The notes under the pieces were generated by a model. That model saw nothing but the letters and a program-made list of their open reading frames with translations. It ran no database searches and had not been told where the DNA came from. From the NCBI GenBank assembly GCA_014377535.1, contig JACMPK010000025.1:22633-86632 (forward strand): a DNA stretch of 64,000 nucleotides. The letters run 5' to 3'. Source of the stretch: Gemmatimonadaceae bacterium. GTDB lineage: Bacteria; Gemmatimonadota; Gemmatimonadetes; Gemmatimonadales; Gemmatimonadaceae. Shown here one piece after another: positions 21,128 through 30,781 of the stretch (positions are counted from its first letter, which is position 1; each line of letters starts with the position of its first letter). The position numbers and the translations under genes were made by a program.

Positions 21128-22915
21128 TCAGCGCAGACCTGCGCGACGCCGGAGCAGCCATTCCGCTGCGAGCAGCAGCACCGTGGCAAGGTAGAGCCAC
21201 CCCAGCGACCGCGCACCGCGGCGCACGGCACGCGCCTCGCCGTTGAGCAGCACACTGCGCATGTCGGCGACAATCGGCAGCCACTCGCGCGACGCATTGA
21301 CAGGCAGCACGATCGCGCTGCCGTCAATCGTACCACGCCAGACGCCGTCGCTCAGCGCCGGTGACGTTATTTCGGCGGCATCGCCGAAGCGCAGTGAGTC
21401 GCGACGCGTGGCGCGATCGCCATCACGCACGAGTGACACGACGGCCCGTGGCTGCGCGCCGCGACGCCAGCGCACGGGCGCACCGGCGCGCTGCACCATG
21501 AGCGCCGGCACGGGAACGGCCGCGCGACCACGAGCGGCCATCAACCAGTCGGTCGCGCCACCGACGAGTGCCTGGAACGCCATCTCGCTGACGCCCCCAC
21601 GCGCACGCCACCGGCTGTATCCCGAGGCGGACACCTCGACGCGGCGAACGTCGCCCTCGTGCGCAGTCATGATGGGCGTACCGCCTGCGGCACTCATGCC
21701 TGGCGCGGCGCTCAGCGCGGTGATACCACCCCGTGCGGGTGCGGCGGCGAGCAGCGGCGGCAACGATTCAACCACGATACCTGCCAGCGACGGCTGCAGC
21801 GGCGATGTCGGAGCGACGCGAACCAGCAACTCGGGCGCATCGCTGCCCGGTGGCGCGAGGAGCAGCAGCGCACGCGTGCCAAGCGACGACGGCGACCCCA
21901 TCGCAGTGGTGTCGCCATGCAGCACGGCAAGCGTTGCCCCGCGTACTGCGGCACGTACCGCGCTCTCGTCCACCGGCGTGAAGTTGCCATCGCGGAGCCA
22001 GCGGCCGGGTGCGATCCGATAGTACGCATCGGTCGGCAGCGCGACATTGGCGCGTAGTGCGGTCGCCACGTCGCGCACATCGGCATCCGGTGCGGTCGAG
22101 ACGATCACGACGCGTTGCCGCGCGCCGCGCCGGAAGGCAACGGCCACGGTGTCATTCCGTGACTGCACGTCGGAGCCCGCGGGTAGCGCGGCGCGCAGCA
22201 CCGCAATGGAGTCACCAGGCGGGATCACCACCCGGCTCTCGACCACGGCCTCGCCCGCCGACTGCAGCGCGGGGACGGTGACCGCGGCGACGGAGTTCGC
22301 GTCGATCAGCCAGCGCAACGTGGTGGCTGCGGCCGCGCCATCGGTCATGACGCGCGCTCGCAGCGTCACGGTGTCACCGACGCGTGCCTCGGTTGGTGCA
22401 CTGACGTCGGCCACGGCGCGATCACCGACGGCACGAACGGGGATCACGATCACGCGCGAGCCGGCAACGGCCTGCTGCAACGCGTCCGGATCATCCAGAC
22501 CTCCGTCCGTGATGACGATCACGCGCTGCCCTTGCGCCGCGGCACGCTGGATGAGCGGCCCGACGGCCGACGCGGCATCACGGGGCCATTCAAAGTCGGA
22601 TCCGGTGCGCACCGAGTCGCCGAACAGCTGCACGGCGACCGATCCTGCAACCCGGCGGGCGGTATCCACGGCGGCGCGCCAGGCACTCGTGTCGCCGTTT
22701 CGTATCCAGCTGGCCGACGCATCAAGCGCCACCAGCGGCGTTGGCGGCGTCGCGATGCCAATGGGGAGGTCGAGCAGCAGCGCGGCGACGAGCGCGACAG
22801 CCGCGACACGAAGCAGTGCCAGCGGAATCCGCGGGCGCGTCAGCGACGGATAGGCAACCCACGCCACGACGACGCCGGCACCGAGCGCGAGCCCCCAGCC
22901 AGACACATCGTTCAC
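21128..22915 (-). CDS. Membrane-anchored VWA-like hypothetical protein
   Basis: Two N-terminal TM helices, VWA-like core (VALDASASW...VIVITDGGLDDPDAL), C-terminal TM helix. Confidence 0.65.
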   Translation of the reverse strand: MNDVSGWGLALGAGVVVAWVAYPSLTRPRIPLALLRVAAVALVAALLLDLPIGIATPPTPLVALDASASWIRNGDTSAWRAAVDTARRVAGSVAVQLFGDSVRTGSDFEWPRDAASAVGPLIQRAAAQGQRVIVITDGGLDDPDALQQAVAGSRVIVIPVRAVGDRAVADVSAPTEARVGDTVTLRARVMTDGAAAATTLRWLIDANSVAAVTVPALQSAGEAVVESRVVIPPGDSIAVLRAALPAGSDVQSRNDTVAVAFRRGARQRVVIVSTAPDADVRDVATALRANVALPTDAYYRIAPGRWLRDGNFTPVDESAVRAAVRGATLAVLHGDTTAMGSPSSLGTRALLLLAPPGSDAPELLVRVAPTSPLQPSLAGIVVESLPPLLAAAPARGGITALSAAPGMSAAGGTPIMTAHEGDVRRVEVSASGYSRWRARGGVSEMAFQALVGGATDWLMAARGRAAVPVPALMVQRAGAPVRWRRGAQPRAVVSLVRDGDRATRRDSLRFGDAAEITSPALSDGVWRGTIDGSAIVLPVNASREWLPIVADMRSVLLNGEARAVRRGARSLGWLYLATVLLLAAEWLLRRRAGLR

Positions 22916-24294
22916 TTCGTATCGCTCACGCGCGTTCCAGGTCTCGTGATGTCGAGTGCGTTCGGTCTGATCGTCGTGGCACTCCCGGTGCTCTGCGGAG
23001 CGACCGGTCGCGGCACGGCAAATCCGAGTCGTGCCGCCACTGCGTCACGAGCGCCGGCGAACGCGGTCAGCGCGGGTCCCGTGAGCGCCACACCGCTGGC
23101 GTTGCGCAATGTTCGTGTCGGTTCTCTGGACACACCGTTCACCAAGGTTTCGAAATGCAGATGAGGGCCCGTGGAGAGTCCCGTGGACCCGACGAAGCCA
23201 ATGACCTGTCCCTGCGTGACGACCTGACCAGCGCGGAGTGCCTTCGCAAATCCGCGAAGATGTCCGTACCGGGTCACCATGCCGTCCCTGTGCCTGATCT
23301 CGATCACCCGTCCGTAGCCGCCCTCATAGTCCGCCTTGATCACGGCGCCGTCGCCGACCGTGCGGACCGGCGTGCCAAGCAGCGCCGCGTAGTCGATGCC
23401 GTCATGCCGACGGCGGATGCCCAGCAACGGATGCAGCCGCATGCCGAACATGCTGGACATGCGCCTGAACTCCAGTGGCGCGGCCAGGAATGTGGTACGC
23501 ATGGGTCGGCCTTCCACATCGTAATACTCCCCGCTCCCCTCGCGGGTTGAGAATCGGATCGCGCGCAGCCAGCGCCCGTCGTGCCTCAGCGCGCCCGCCA
23601 GCAGCGGCCCCACGCGTTCCGCGCCGAATGCAGTACGGTGACGCTGGATGACGGCGACGACCGAGTCCCCGCGCACCAGGTCCGAGCCGACGTCGAGCTT
23701 GTACTCGAAGGCCTCGGCGACGGCATACGCCATCTCCAGTCGTCCCCGGACACTGATCTCGCCGCGGCCGCCATCCCGCAGCGACTCGACCAGCGAGCCC
23801 TTGATGACGGCCCGGACTGTCACGGTATCCGCTCGCCAGAGTTCCCGTCGCTCGACTGCGGTCCAACCGCTCAGGCCCGACCGCTGGACCCTGAGGCTGC
23901 GATCGTCGGCGAGTTGCAGCTCGACTTCGCGAATTTGCGCGGCAGCGCTGTCTGCAAACACCGCGATCGGGATGGTGCGCCGCGCGGTCGCGCGTAACTC
24001 GGAGGCCTGAAGCACGCCGACGGCATCTGCGCGGCTGAGACCGGCCTTCATGAGCACCGCGATGACGCCGTCACCCCGATGGATCGTATCTCGCCGGGTC
24101 ACTGGTTCAGCGGATCGAGTCTGTACCATGACGCGCGGCACGGGCAGCTGCCGCCTCGGCAGACGCCAGAGCGCGATGGCGGCAGCACCACAAACGCACA
24201 TCGTCACGACAGCACGCGTTCGGCGCCGTTTCCGGCGACCGAGCGCGCGTTCACGTCGAGTCCTGTCTGCGCTATCAGTCGAAGCGTCGGCCAT
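22912..24294 (-). CDS. M23-family metallopeptidase (LytM-like), membrane-anchored
   Basis: RRHDGIDYAALLGTPV...GHLRGF...GLSTGPHLHFETLVNG (HxxxD and HLHF motifs); single N-terminal TM. Confidence 0.92.
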   Translation of the reverse strand: MADASTDSADRTRRERALGRRKRRRTRAVVTMCVCGAAAIALWRLPRRQLPVPRVMVQTRSAEPVTRRDTIHRGDGVIAVLMKAGLSRADAVGVLQASELRATARRTIPIAVFADSAAAQIREVELQLADDRSLRVQRSGLSGWTAVERRELWRADTVTVRAVIKGSLVESLRDGGRGEISVRGRLEMAYAVAEAFEYKLDVGSDLVRGDSVVAVIQRHRTAFGAERVGPLLAGALRHDGRWLRAIRFSTREGSGEYYDVEGRPMRTTFLAAPLEFRRMSSMFGMRLHPLLGIRRRHDGIDYAALLGTPVRTVGDGAVIKADYEGGYGRVIEIRHRDGMVTRYGHLRGFAKALRAGQVVTQGQVIGFVGSTGLSTGPHLHFETLVNGVSREPTRTLRNASGVALTGPALTAFAGARDAVAARLGFAVPRPVAPQSTGSATTIRPNALDITRPGTRVSDTK

Positions 24295-24324
24295 CGATCA
24301 TGATGACCGGTTCCCGCTTCGGAC

Positions 24325-25557
24325 TCAATCCATCTGGCGGCGCATGAACGTCGGAATTTCCAGATCGTCCTGCGTGGCAGTGCGCATCGGTCGCGCCGGT
24401 CCGGTGAACGGTCGGGCGGCCGGGGGCTGGTTCGCCTGGACGGACTGCCCCGGCTGACCGTTGCCCTGACCGGGACGGACGATGCTGCTGGGCTTCGGCA
24501 CGACGATCTGCGGCGGTACCCAGCTCTTCTGACCTGCGCCGTTCGGCTGGATTCCCATCCTCGTATCCGGAGCGACCTGCCCCAATGCGCGGTCGAAGCC
24601 CGTGGCGATCAGCGTCACGCGGATCTCGCCCTCCATGGCTGGGTTGCTCGAATCACCACCGAAGATGATTTCCGCATCGTCACCCACCGACTCCTGTACG
24701 AGCTCGGCAATCTGCTGCACTTCGCCGAGCTGCAGGTCCGGACCGCCGACGATGTTGATCAAGACTGATTGCGCGCCCGAGATCGACACGCTGTCGAGCA
24801 GCGGACTCGCGATTGCCTGCTGCGCCGCCTCCATCGCCCGGTTCTCACCGCGGCCGATGCCCGAACCCATCAGGGCCGAGCCGCCATTCTGCATGACCGT
24901 GCGGACGTCTGCGAAGTCGACGTTGATGGTGCTCGACGTATTGATGATGCCTGAAATACCGGAGGTCGCCTGCAGCAGCACCTCGTCGGCCTTCTTCAGC
25001 GCGTCTTGAAACGGCATGCCGCGGCCGACGACCGCCAGCAGACGCTCGTTCGGGACGACGATCATGGTGTCCACATGCTTGCGAAGCTCACTGATGCCGA
25101 GCTCTGCCTGGCGCATGCGTTTCCGGCCCTCGAACAGGAATGGCTTCGTGACGATGCCCACAGTGAGCGCGCCGGCCTCTCGAGCGAGCTCCGCAATGAC
25201 TGGCGCAGCTCCCGTTCCGGTACCGCCGCCCATGCCGCAGGTGACGAACACCAGGTCGGCACCCGCCACGATGCGGCTGACCTCCTCACGGTTTTCCTCG
25301 ATCGACTGCCGTCCCACGTCGGGTCGCGCTCCGGCACCCAGACCGTTGGTCAGCTTGCGGCCGATCTGGATCTTGATGTTCGCCCTGGAGTTGTGGAGCG
25401 CCTGCGCGTCGGTGTTCACCGAGATGAACTCGACGCCACTCAGGTGTTCCTCGATCATCCGGTTGACGGCGTTGCCGCCACCTCCACCCACGCCAATCAC
25501 CTTGATGACGGCATTGGACGAATTGCGTTCCTCGAACTCGAAGGTCATGGCGGACAT
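24325..25557 (-). CDS. ftsZ: Cell division protein FtsZ
   Basis: GMGGGTGTGAAPVIAELA tubulin signature; C-terminal conserved peptide DDLEIPTFMRRQMD. Confidence 0.97.
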   Translation of the reverse strand: MSAMTFEFEERNSSNAVIKVIGVGGGGGNAVNRMIEEHLSGVEFISVNTDAQALHNSRANIKIQIGRKLTNGLGAGARPDVGRQSIEENREEVSRIVAGADLVFVTCGMGGGTGTGAAPVIAELAREAGALTVGIVTKPFLFEGRKRMRQAELGISELRKHVDTMIVVPNERLLAVVGRGMPFQDALKKADEVLLQATSGISGIINTSSTINVDFADVRTVMQNGGSALMGSGIGRGENRAMEAAQQAIASPLLDSVSISGAQSVLINIVGGPDLQLGEVQQIAELVQESVGDDAEIIFGGDSSNPAMEGEIRVTLIATGFDRALGQVAPDTRMGIQPNGAGQKSWVPPQIVVPKPSSIVRPGQGNGQPGQSVQANQPPAARPFTGPARPMRTATQDDLEIPTFMRRQMD

Positions 25558-25672
25558 GAGGCGCTGCGCTCCGCTGTGGGACTGGGGATGAACTCGCGGT
25601 CCACGGGCGACATGACGAGGAAACTCGCTGGCCCGGAGACACGTTCTCCGATGGGGTGTCGGACACGCGAAG

Positions 25673-25678
25673 AGTATA
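25673..25678 (-). promoter_or_regulatory. Candidate -10 element (TATACT) upstream of ftsZ
   Basis: Minus strand ...GTTTGCTATACTCTTCG, ~116 nt upstream of ftsZ; no convincing -35. Confidence 0.35.
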
Positions 25679-26013
25679 GCAAACCACCACCTGCAACGCT
25701 ACGCTGAATGAAAGCGAAGTCAAGCATGCGTTCACGAGGCGCATTCCGCGCTTCGCTCGCGTGCTCGTATGTTGGAAGGAACGCTGCGATCGGCACTTAG
25801 CTCTCACTGGCTCACGCGGCAGGCGAACGAGTGCCTCACGCGAGAGAGGTGTGGCGTTCACGGCGGGGGTGCTTTTCTTTGCTCGGAGTCACTGGAACCA
25901 TTCGGCTGAGTTGCCTTGACTCACGATCTCGCCGCATGCGCTGGAATTACTTGCGTGCATTCGCGTGCGGCAAAAGGACGTCGGTTCTGCCAACGTCAGG
26001 TGCCCTCCGCGCG

Positions 26014-26060
26014 ACGAAAAAGCGGACGCAATCCGTTGGGATCCCGTCCGCTTTTTTCGT
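26014..26060. terminator. Bidirectional rho-independent terminator between ftsA and ftsZ
   Basis: ACGAAAAAGCGGACG...CGTCCGCTTTTTTCGT: G/C-rich stem flanked by A- and T-tracts on both sides. Confidence 0.85.
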
Positions 26061-26216
26061 GATACATTCCCGCAAGAATCTCAGCGTCCTGCACAGGGGT
26101 CCGTAGGTCTGATCGCGCAGCGCGCGTGTGCAGCCTCACCCGCCCTTTCTCCGGGGCCGGCCGAGACCGGAACTGATTCCGCCTCGGAATTCACGATCGC
26201 GTGGTCGTGGATGGTC

Positions 26217-27485
26217 TCAGAAAAAATCCTGAAACCACTCCTTCAGTTTGCCGACGATCTGGTTCATGCCGGCCGGCGTGCCGGTTGCGGAACGCTTCCC
26301 CGATCCAGCAGGCTGCAGCATATGCGCGATTGCCACACGACCTGCCGCGAACTGCGCGAGACCCACCACGCAGCTGAACCGAGGCGACGACACCGCCTCG
26401 TGCAGGCCATCCAGTCCGTCCGGCGCACCGATGCGTACCGTCTGCCCGAACAGGTCTGACGCGAGTTCAGCAATACCGGCGGTAACCGAGGCGCCGCCGG
26501 TCACGACGACGCCGGCGTTCAGCTGCTTGGCAAAACCAGCGCGCTCGAGCTCCCGCTGAACATGGTCAAAGATCTCGTCGGTGCGCTGCTGGATGATGTG
26601 TGCGAGCAATTCATACGGGATCTGCCGGTCGCCCTGCGTGACCGTGCTGGGCAATGTGATGAACTGGCCGGGCTGGATCATCGGCTCGTAAGCGCAGCCA
26701 AATTCTTCCTTCAGCCGGTCCGCGTCGACCGGGGAGACACCGAGGCCGTGAATAATGTCGGCGGACACGTTGGCTCCGCCCAGGTTGATCGTCGCGACGT
26801 GCCGGATCTTTCCTTCCAGGAACACGGCGATGTCGGTGGTCCCGGAGCCCATCTCGACCAGCACGACACCGAGTTCCTTTTCGTCCTCGGTCAGCGTGGC
26901 AAGCGCACTGGCGAGGGGTGAGAGCACCAGGTCCTTGGTGCGGTAGCCGGCCTTCTCGACAGCCTTGCGCAGGTTGTTGGCCGGTGACGCGCCGACGGTT
27001 ACCAGGTACATCTCCGTCTCCAGCCGGGTGCCGACCATGCCGACCGGGTCACGAACGCCAAGGTTCTTGTCGACCGTGTACTCCTGCGGGATCGCGTGCA
27101 GCAGTTCGCGTTCGCGAGGGATCGACTGGGCCCGTGCCACGTCGTTCGCACGATCGACGTCGGCCCGGGTGATCTCCTCGCCATTCACGGCTACGATGCC
27201 CTGACTGGTCATGGTCTGCACGTGCTCGCCCGAGATGCCGACGTATAGCGCCTGAACCTTCTGTCCGGCCATGCGCTCCGCGTCGCCAAGTGCCTGCGCA
27301 ATGCTGCGGGTCGTGTCCTCGATGTCGGAAATGATGCCGCGGCGAAAGCCTGCCGTCCGTGCAGTCCCGACGCCGAGCACCTTCAACGTCGGTCGCCTGG
27401 GCAGCTCGCCCGTCACTTCCGCAATCAGGGCGGTGGTGTGCGTCGATCCGACGTCGAGCGCGGCAACGAGACGGTCTGAGCTCAT
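26217..27485 (-). CDS. ftsA: Cell division protein FtsA
   Basis: VAALDVGSTHTTALIAEV, VEMGSGTTDIAVF; C-terminal amphipathic tail IVGKLKEWFQDFF. Confidence 0.95.
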   Translation of the reverse strand: MSSDRLVAALDVGSTHTTALIAEVTGELPRRPTLKVLGVGTARTAGFRRGIISDIEDTTRSIAQALGDAERMAGQKVQALYVGISGEHVQTMTSQGIVAVNGEEITRADVDRANDVARAQSIPRERELLHAIPQEYTVDKNLGVRDPVGMVGTRLETEMYLVTVGASPANNLRKAVEKAGYRTKDLVLSPLASALATLTEDEKELGVVLVEMGSGTTDIAVFLEGKIRHVATINLGGANVSADIIHGLGVSPVDADRLKEEFGCAYEPMIQPGQFITLPSTVTQGDRQIPYELLAHIIQQRTDEIFDHVQRELERAGFAKQLNAGVVVTGGASVTAGIAELASDLFGQTVRIGAPDGLDGLHEAVSSPRFSCVVGLAQFAAGRVAIAHMLQPAGSGKRSATGTPAGMNQIVGKLKEWFQDFF

Positions 27486-28243
27486 GGCAATCGGGCGATG
27501 ACGAGGTTGCGGAACCGCAGGTCGAGCTCAGCCGCACGAATGCGGCGGCGGGCAAGATCCTGCTCAACAGGAAAGATGTCTGCCAACCGCGCCAGCGTCA
27601 CCTCCGGCGCAACGCGCACACGTTGGCGGCTGGTGCGCAGCTGCCATTCAGTCGCCGAAATCCGCTGCGCCTGTTCAATGGCATCGAAGAGCGCGGGATC
27701 CTGTGCACGCAATCTACCGAGCAGGTTGTAGAGCTTGCGGTCCGCCACCGTGTCGCGGGTGGCGAGTGGCGGCATGACGACGGGTGCGTCGAAGGCGGCG
27801 AGAGCCGGGTCGATAGGCAGCCGCGTCCCAGCCGAATCGACGCCGCGAAAGCCCTCACGTGTCGGAATCAGCGCGACAGGGGTTCGTTCGATGATCGAGA
27901 CGACGAGGGTGCCCGGCAGTCGTCGTCGCACGCGTGCGTGGGCCACGAGCGGGATCGACTCGATCTTTCGTGCAAAACGATCAGCATCATCGAAGACGCT
28001 GGCGGAGGTGTCGGCACCGAGCGCAGCGATGACAGCCGTCGGTGTGAGGAATCGCGCACCCTCGAGCTGCACGGTCTGCATGTGGAAATAGTCGAGCATG
28101 CCGAGCAGGCGTGGCATGGCCCAGACGATCAATGCACCTCCCAGCAGAACGAGTGAGCCTCGGCCCGCAACTTTCTTCCATGTCAACGCAGGTGCCACCG
28201 TCACGCGATGCGCGGCCGCCGGCGTGGGACGGACGGCCGTCAT
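27482..28243 (-). CDS. ftsQ: Cell division protein FtsQ/DivIB (POTRA domain)
   Basis: Single TM followed by POTRA (MQTVQLEGARFLTPTAVIAALG); position between murC and ftsA. Confidence 0.85.
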   Translation of the reverse strand: MTAVRPTPAAAHRVTVAPALTWKKVAGRGSLVLLGGALIVWAMPRLLGMLDYFHMQTVQLEGARFLTPTAVIAALGADTSASVFDDADRFARKIESIPLVAHARVRRRLPGTLVVSIIERTPVALIPTREGFRGVDSAGTRLPIDPALAAFDAPVVMPPLATRDTVADRKLYNLLGRLRAQDPALFDAIEQAQRISATEWQLRTSRQRVRVAPEVTLARLADIFPVEQDLARRRIRAAELDLRFRNLVIARLP

Positions 28244-29655
28244 GAAACGCGCGCCTGCAGCGCGGTCAGCAGTTCGGGACCAACCTGCGTGACATCGCCT
28301 GCGCCCATCGTCAGCACGACGTCACCGGTCCGCACCAGCGACAGGAGCGCCTGGGTCGCCTGGGCTCGCGATCCGAGCCAGTCCGGCGCGTGCCCGGAGC
28401 GCGCGGCGGCACCGGCGATCAGGTCCGAAGTCACACCGTCGATCGGCACCTCGCGTGCCTTGTAGATCTCGGTCAGCGCGATGACGTCGGCGCCAAGAGC
28501 CAGCGCCGCGCCGAACTCGCCGGCGAAATCGCGCGTGCGGGAATACAGGTGAGGCTGAAACAGGACCACGATCCGGCGCCCCGGAAACGCTGCGCGAGCA
28601 GCCTCGAGTGTGGCGCGGACTTCAGTCGGATGGTGTGCATAGTCGTCGATCACCAGCACGCCCGCCACTTCTCCCTTCCGTTCAAAGCGGCGCTCGACGC
28701 CCGTGAACGCCTCGAGACCGATGCGAAGCGAGTCGAAGCTGTAACCAAGTGCGAGCCCGGCACCGAGCGCAGCGAGTGCATTTCTGCGATTGTGCTCGCC
28801 AGGGACCTGCATCCGGAGTTCGCCGATTGGTGCCGCATCGAAGACGATGCGCATCACGTCGCCATCAGTCAGCCCGACGAGCCGCGCGTCGGTCGTGCCG
28901 AGCCCGTAGCGTATGACGTCAGCGGAATCGGGAATGGCGAGTGCGGCAGCGCCGGCATCATCGGCGCAGAGCACGACAGCCTTGGCATTTCTGAGATACT
29001 GCTCGAAGGTGCTGACGATATCTGCGAGATCTTCGTAGATGTCGAGGTGATCCGCCTCGACATTGGTCACGACGGCCACGGTCGGGTGAAGTGCGAGGAA
29101 GGAGCGATCGTACTCGTCGGCTTCGACGACGACGGTATTGCCACCGCCCCAGCGCAGGTTGCCACCCCACCGCTGCACGCGCCCGCCGACGATGCCAGTC
29201 GGGGCTGCCGTCGTCCCGGCGAGCGCGTCCGTCGTCATGACCGTGGTGGTCGTCTTGCCGTGCGTACCGGCGACGCCAACGATGGTCATGCCGTCCACCG
29301 CGGCGCCGAGCGCTTCTGCGCGGCGAATGATCGGCAAACCGGCGGCGGCCGCGGCAGCGAGCTCGACATGATCCATCGCGATGGCGGACGAGCAGACCAC
29401 CGCTCGCGCGCCACGCACCCATGCGGCGTCATGCCCGCGGTGCACCGTGACTCCGAGGGTCTCGAGATCCGCATGCCCTGCCGCATTCATATCGCTGCCG
29501 GTGACGGCGATGCCGCTGCGCACGAAGAGTTCGGCCAGTGCACTCATGCCAGCGCCGGCGATCCCGACGAAGTGCACCGGTCGCGGGTCGGAATTGCGGA
29601 ACAGGTGCAGTGCATCAACCCGCATTCGTGCGCTCGTGCTGGAATCAACGGCCAT
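28240..29655 (-). CDS. murC: UDP-N-acetylmuramate--L-alanine ligase
   Basis: VHFVGIAGAGMSALAE, GVAGTHGKTTTTVM, DDYAHHPTEVRATLEAA. Confidence 0.96.
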   Translation of the reverse strand: MAVDSSTSARMRVDALHLFRNSDPRPVHFVGIAGAGMSALAELFVRSGIAVTGSDMNAAGHADLETLGVTVHRGHDAAWVRGARAVVCSSAIAMDHVELAAAAAAGLPIIRRAEALGAAVDGMTIVGVAGTHGKTTTTVMTTDALAGTTAAPTGIVGGRVQRWGGNLRWGGGNTVVVEADEYDRSFLALHPTVAVVTNVEADHLDIYEDLADIVSTFEQYLRNAKAVVLCADDAGAAALAIPDSADVIRYGLGTTDARLVGLTDGDVMRIVFDAAPIGELRMQVPGEHNRRNALAALGAGLALGYSFDSLRIGLEAFTGVERRFERKGEVAGVLVIDDYAHHPTEVRATLEAARAAFPGRRIVVLFQPHLYSRTRDFAGEFGAALALGADVIALTEIYKAREVPIDGVTSDLIAGAAARSGHAPDWLGSRAQATQALLSLVRTGDVVLTMGAGDVTQVGPELLTALQARVS

Positions 29656-29671
29656 GCGAAGTCACTCCAAT

Positions 29672-30781
29672 CTACCTGAGATTCAATGAGTCAAGTATCT
29701 GCGCAGCAATGGTTTGCGCAGCTCCGGCTCGAGCTCTTGCACGCGCCGCGCGACCCATGACGGCAAGTCCCGTGGCGTCAGCGCAGAGCTCGTTCAGCGC
29801 GGTGCGGAGACCACCCGATGCGAGTGCGGACTGGAGCACCAGCCGAGCGGCGTTCGCTCGGTGCAGCGCCCCGGCGTTCTGCGTCTGGTGATCCGCCGCC
29901 GCAGTGGGCAGTGGGACCAACACCATCGGAATTCCCCAGGCACAGAGTTCTGCCGTGGACATGGCGCCCGCGCGCGCCACCGCAAGATCGACGGTCGCGT
30001 ACGCCTCCGCCATCGGCTGTTGATAGGCGACGACGCGCACGCGATCGGAGGCGTACGACGCGAATCGTTCGTAGTCGGCGGCTCCAGTCACCCAGATCGC
30101 GCCCCAGTTCAATGGCAGCGAACCGGGAAGCCAGGCAACCACCGCATCGTTGATCGCGCGCGACCCCTGACTACCGCCAAACACGAGCAGCACGTGCTCG
30201 ACGCTTGCCTCGAAGCCCCAGCGCTTGCGACCAATCTCGCGCTCGGGCAGCGGGTCAGGCGGTGGCGCAATCGGGTTGCCGGTGATCACTGCTTGCGGCC
30301 GTCCCTCTGCCGGAAGCGACTCACGTGCTTCCGGAAAGCCCAGAAAGGTGAAGCGAGCGCGACCACTGAAGGCCCGCACGGTCAGACCGGCGACCGCGTT
30401 CTGCTCCTGCAGGAAATACGGAATGCCATGCAACCGGGCAAAGCCGAGCAGCGCACCAGCCGCATAGCCGCCCGTGCCGAGTGCTCCAACGGCGGGGTGT
30501 TTCTGCGTGAGTGTTCGGATGCTTTTATATGCACTGAACAATCCGCGCACCGTCATCCAGTTCTGCCAGGGGGCGGACCGATAGAGCGGATGCAGGTCCA
30601 GCAGGTCGTGCTCCCACGCCGTGGTCGGCAGGACCTTCCGCTCGATACCGCGCATGGCACCGATGAAGCGGACATTCAGTGCCGGCTGCTGCGCGACGAG
30701 GGCGTCGGCCACGGCAAGACCCGGATACAGATGGCCACCGGTGCCCCCGCCCGCGACGTAGAACGTGCCGGCCCCAGTCAT
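29672..30781 (-). CDS. murG: UDP-GlcNAc:undecaprenyl-PP-MurNAc-pentapeptide GlcNAc transferase
   Basis: VAGGGTGGHLYPGLAVADAL, LVFGGSQGSRAIND. Confidence 0.95.
   Translation of the reverse strand: MTGAGTFYVAGGGTGGHLYPGLAVADALVAQQPALNVRFIGAMRGIERKVLPTTAWEHDLLDLHPLYRSAPWQNWMTVRGLFSAYKSIRTLTQKHPAVGALGTGGYAAGALLGFARLHGIPYFLQEQNAVAGLTVRAFSGRARFTFLGFPEARESLPAEGRPQAVITGNPIAPPPDPLPEREIGRKRWGFEASVEHVLLVFGGSQGSRAINDAVVAWLPGSLPLNWGAIWVTGAADYERFASYASDRVRVVAYQQPMAEAYATVDLAVARAGAMSTAELCAWGIPMVLVPLPTAAADHQTQNAGALHRANAARLVLQSALASGGLRTALNELCADATGLAVMGRAARARARAGAAQTIAAQILDSLNLR

Noticed and set aside
25545-25796. 83-aa minus-strand ORF upstream of ftsZ
   Set aside because: Overlaps the candidate ftsZ promoter and ftsZ start, no family motifs, biased composition; more likely non-coding leader.
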